Shown here piece after piece: positions 62,078 through 64,000 of a stretch of DNA of 64,000 nucleotides. How positions within the stretch are numbered: the stretch's first letter is position 1; each line of letters opens with the position of its first letter. Origin of the DNA: CAZZCU01 sp964652825. GTDB lineage: Bacteria > Bdellovibrionota_B > Oligoflexia > Oligoflexales > CAZZCU01. The position numbers and the translations under genes are program-made. Under the pieces are notes generated by a model. The model saw only the letters and a list, made by a program, of their open reading frames with translations. It did no database searches and was not told the origin of the DNA. The stretch is from the NCBI GenBank assembly GCA_964652825.1, contig CAZZCU010000001.1:186001-250000 (forward strand), read 5' to 3'.

Positions 62078-62527
62078 TCAGCTTTTGCGGATATCTTTGG
62101 CCAGGGTATCCAGTATGCCATTCACAAATGCTGGTGAGGTATCAGTGCCGTATTTTTTAGCCAATTCAATGGCTTCATCGATGACAACTTTGGTGGGAGT
62201 TTCCTGACTGATCAGTTCATACGTTGCTACGCGCAGAATCGATCGATCAATAACGCTCATGCGATGAAGTTGCCAGTTCTTTGAGGTTACGGAAATTTTC
62301 TGATCCAATTCCGGCATATGTGCAAAAACGCCTTCGACCAGACTGCGCATGCGATCAGCGGCACGCCTGGTTACTTGAAAATGCTCGACAAAGTCAGCGC
62401 ATTTATTGGCAGCGAACATAAAGATTTTCTCGGCTTCACATTGATATAGAAACTGGAGCGCAAAATCACGTGCCAAGCTGTTGGTGTGACGAGGTTCGTT
62501 ATCAATGTTTAAGACGGCATCCGACAT
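62078..62527 (-). CDS. nusB: Transcription antitermination factor NusB
   Basis: NusB binds boxA RNA with S10 (NusE) in rRNA antitermination. The 149-residue helical protein shows ARDFALQFLYQCE, RSILRVATYELI and TKVVIDEAIELAKKYGTDTS with PAFVNGILD, the family core. It follows ribH by 2 bases, a widely conserved order. Confidence 0.96.
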   Translation of the reverse strand: MSDAVLNIDNEPRHTNSLARDFALQFLYQCEAEKIFMFAANKCADFVEHFQVTRRAADRMRSLVEGVFAHMPELDQKISVTSKNWQLHRMSVIDRSILRVATYELISQETPTKVVIDEAIELAKKYGTDTSPAFVNGILDTLAKDIRKS

Positions 62528-62529
62528 TT

Positions 62530-62976
62530 TTAGCGTTCCACTTGCTCAAATTGTTTACTGACTTTAGCCATCGCAATCGCGGTAGTAGTCGCATCACGGC
62601 CTTTATTGCCGCTTTTAATGCCACTGCGGTTTAAAGCTTGCTCAACCGTGTCCGTCGTTAAAATCCCAAAAATTATCGGCACGCCGGTATCGATGCTAAC
62701 TTTCATAATGCCTGCAGCTGCTTGACCGGCAACAAAATCAAAATGCGGTGTTTCGCCGCGGATGACAGCGCCAAGACAAATAATCGTATCGTATTTACCA
62801 GAGCGCGCTGCTTTGGCTGCAATGGTGGGTGCTTCAAAAGCGCCGGGTACCCAGCACACTTCGATTTTGGTCGGATTAATGTCGTGTTCTTTGAAAGTAT
62901 CAAGCGCGCCTTCGAGCAAGTTTTTGGTAATCAACTCGTTAAATTTAGCGGCAATAATCAAATAGGATGCTGCCAT
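62530..62976 (-). CDS. ribH: 6,7-dimethyl-8-ribityllumazine synthase
   Basis: Lumazine synthase makes the penultimate riboflavin intermediate. The 148 residues contain AKFNELITKNLLEGAL, VPGAFEAP, CLGAVIRGETPHFDFVA, PIIFGILTTDTVEQAL and RSG..KGRDA. The start overlaps the ribB gene end by 19 bases. Confidence 0.96.
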   Translation of the reverse strand: MAASYLIIAAKFNELITKNLLEGALDTFKEHDINPTKIEVCWVPGAFEAPTIAAKAARSGKYDTIICLGAVIRGETPHFDFVAGQAAAGIMKVSIDTGVPIIFGILTTDTVEQALNRSGIKSGNKGRDATTTAIAMAKVSKQFEQVER

Positions 62977-64000
62977 GTATCACCTTCTTTGTTGTCCATA
63001 TCCAGACGATTGTTATCGACGATTTCCAGACCAAACCCAGATAATGCTGTGAGCGTGCGCGGTGCTGACATGTGTGTACGCATGCGCTGTACACCCAATG
63101 CTCGCAGAATCTGTGCTCCAATCCCGTACTGCCTGAGACCCATGACTTTGCCGGCGTCGCTCGGACTTGTCCGGGGTTGTAGTGAAGTTTTTTGGGCGAG
63201 CTCAGCTAATTCGTGCAGGAGATCATCTCTTGCCGGCTGCCGTAATAAATAGACGAAAACGCCGTTATCGCACTCAGCCAAAAACCGCAGTGCGTAATCG
63301 ATGCGAAAACGACCGCTGTGCTCCGGATCACCAAAGACATCAACCAACGGACGCTGAGCATGAACTCGAACATCAACAATCTGATCACCGAAAGAATGGC
63401 CTTTGGTGATCGCCAGATGATGGACGCCGTCGACTTTTGATTGAAATAGAGTCGCCGTAAACATTCCATGCGGCGTGTGAATATTCTGTTTGCTGATTTC
63501 TTCCACGAGCGAATCGTGGAGCAGGCGATAGTGAATTAAATCTGCAATGCTAACGACTGGTATCGAGAATTTTTCCGCAAGTTTAAGCAGATCAGGCATG
63601 CGTGCCATCGTGCCATCTTCATTCATGATCTCGCAGATAACAGCAGCGGGTTTGATGCCGGCCAAGCGTGCGAGATCAACGGAGCCCTCGGTGTGGCCGG
63701 CACGCTCCAGCACGCCACCGATGCGCGAACGTAGCGGGAATACGTGACCAGGTACAACCAGATCATCAGGTGTCGTTGCATCATCGACCGCCACACGAAT
63801 GGTTTGGCAGCGGTCAGCGGCCGAGATCCCCGTTGTTACACCGTCTCGGGCTTCGATACTGACGGTAAACGCGGTTTCGCGAAACGGTATGGCTTTGGAG
63901 TTGTCCTCCATCATCGGCAGTTTAAGTCGCTTAACCAGTGCTGGTTCCATCGCCAGACAAATCAGGCCGCGCGCCTCTTTAGCAAGAAAATTTACTTTTT
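62958..64000 (-). CDS. ribB: RibBA-type 3,4-dihydroxy-2-butanone-4-phosphate synthase with degenerate GTP cyclohydrolase II domain (partial at 5' end)
   Basis: The frame is open to the right window edge (LAKEARGLICLAMEPALV precedes the internal Met at 63950), so the true start is outside. The RibB half is intact: ADRCQTIRVAV, PGHVFPLR, GHTEGSVDLARLAG, EIMNEDGTMARMPDL. The second half is GCH II-like (YGIGAQILRALGVQRMRTH), but the zinc Cys motif (C-x10-C-x-C in active enzymes) reads HAQRPLVDVFGDPEHSGRFR with no Cys, and GRGIGL is ARDDLL. The second domain is therefore probably not a cyclohydrolase. Known hybrids (RibBX) show the same loss. It heads ribB-ribH-nusB. Confidence 0.85.
   Translation of the reverse strand, partial: KVNFLAKEARGLICLAMEPALVKRLKLPMMEDNSKAIPFRETAFTVSIEARDGVTTGISAADRCQTIRVAVDDATTPDDLVVPGHVFPLRSRIGGVLERAGHTEGSVDLARLAGIKPAAVICEIMNEDGTMARMPDLLKLAEKFSIPVVSIADLIHYRLLHDSLVEEISKQNIHTPHGMFTATLFQSKVDGVHHLAITKGHSFGDQIVDVRVHAQRPLVDVFGDPEHSGRFRIDYALRFLAECDNGVFVYLLRQPARDDLLHELAELAQKTSLQPRTSPSDAGKVMGLRQYGIGAQILRALGVQRMRTHMSAPRTLTALSGFGLEIVDNNRLDMDNKEGDTWQHPI

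Noticed and set aside
36..63980. CRISPR array, prophage or complete insertion sequence
   Set aside because: No regularly spaced repeats, no integrase/transposase and no phage structural genes are visible; only the 26-bp palindrome hints at a mobile element.

Overview
The window reads as a chromosomal segment of a Gram-negative, flagellated bacterium with medium GC content. Gram-negative signs are lipid A/core enzymes (a WaaA-type Kdo transferase and a GT9 heptosyltransferase), an outer-membrane beta-barrel protein, several lipobox lipoproteins, DksA and FtsB-like proteins. Flagellar genes (fliK, flgD) lie behind a very good sigma-54 promoter. The order rpmH-rnpA-yidD-yidC-jag-mnmE, the many unfamiliar Cys-rich or repeat-built exported proteins and the beta-barrel type suggest a Bdellovibrionota/Oligoflexia or other former deltaproteobacterial lineage. 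That placement is inference from gene content only. A run of 100 N inside yidC shows that this is a draft scaffold.

Layout. 1-5325 (minus): aldehyde dehydrogenase-like protein, phosphosugar mutase, outer-membrane protein and a trans-sulfuration PLP enzyme cut by the window edge. 5447-6304: GYF-domain membrane protein. 6321-6885: a toxin-antitoxin locus with an intact antitoxin and a deleted toxin. 6974-11447 (minus): mnmE, jag, yidC, yidD, rnpA, rpmH. 11645-14398 (plus): a four-module Cys-pair secreted protein, alanine racemase and a VOC protein. 14395-15135 (minus): HEAT-like protein. 15210-21593 (plus): a GlmU-type uridylyltransferase without its acetyltransferase half, glmS, a UvrD/PcrA helicase, an ftsB-like gene and a TPR-like lipoprotein. 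21595-27205 (minus): dksA-like gene, mutS, comF, prfC. 27535-29607 (plus): VWA lipoprotein with tandem beta repeats. 29674-34930 (minus): smc and a lipoprotein. 35087-35551 (plus): ssb. 35627-38950 (minus): rplU, rpmA, obgE, nadD, rsfS, rlmH. 39287-43512 (plus): fliK, flgD and an overlapping Cys-module lipoprotein. 43521-47469 (minus): rng, waaA, heptosyltransferase. 47644-52597 (plus): a compact four-gene envelope/PilZ operon of unknown function. 52603-53370 (minus): acyltransferase. 53496-58649 (plus): surface-polysaccharide genes (CapD-like, WecA-like, GDP-fucose synthase, an unassigned glycosyltransferase-like protein). 58657-64000 (minus): ribB(A), ribH, nusB, an unknown protein, a histidine kinase, a response regulator and dapF.

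How the genes work together. Most named genes are housekeeping: translation and ribosome assembly, peptidoglycan precursors (alr, glmU/glmS, dapF), LPS and surface polysaccharide, riboflavin, DNA repair and chromosome organisation. The unusual content is exported protein: the four-pair Cys protein, the 3 x 6-Cys lipoprotein nested in the flagellar operon, the VWA/beta-repeat lipoprotein behind an attenuator-like leader, and the SH3/Ig-like lipoprotein operon that ends in a receiver-like/PilZ protein. The last is the best candidate for an undescribed system. I saw no CRISPR array, complete transposon, prophage, rRNA or tRNA gene.
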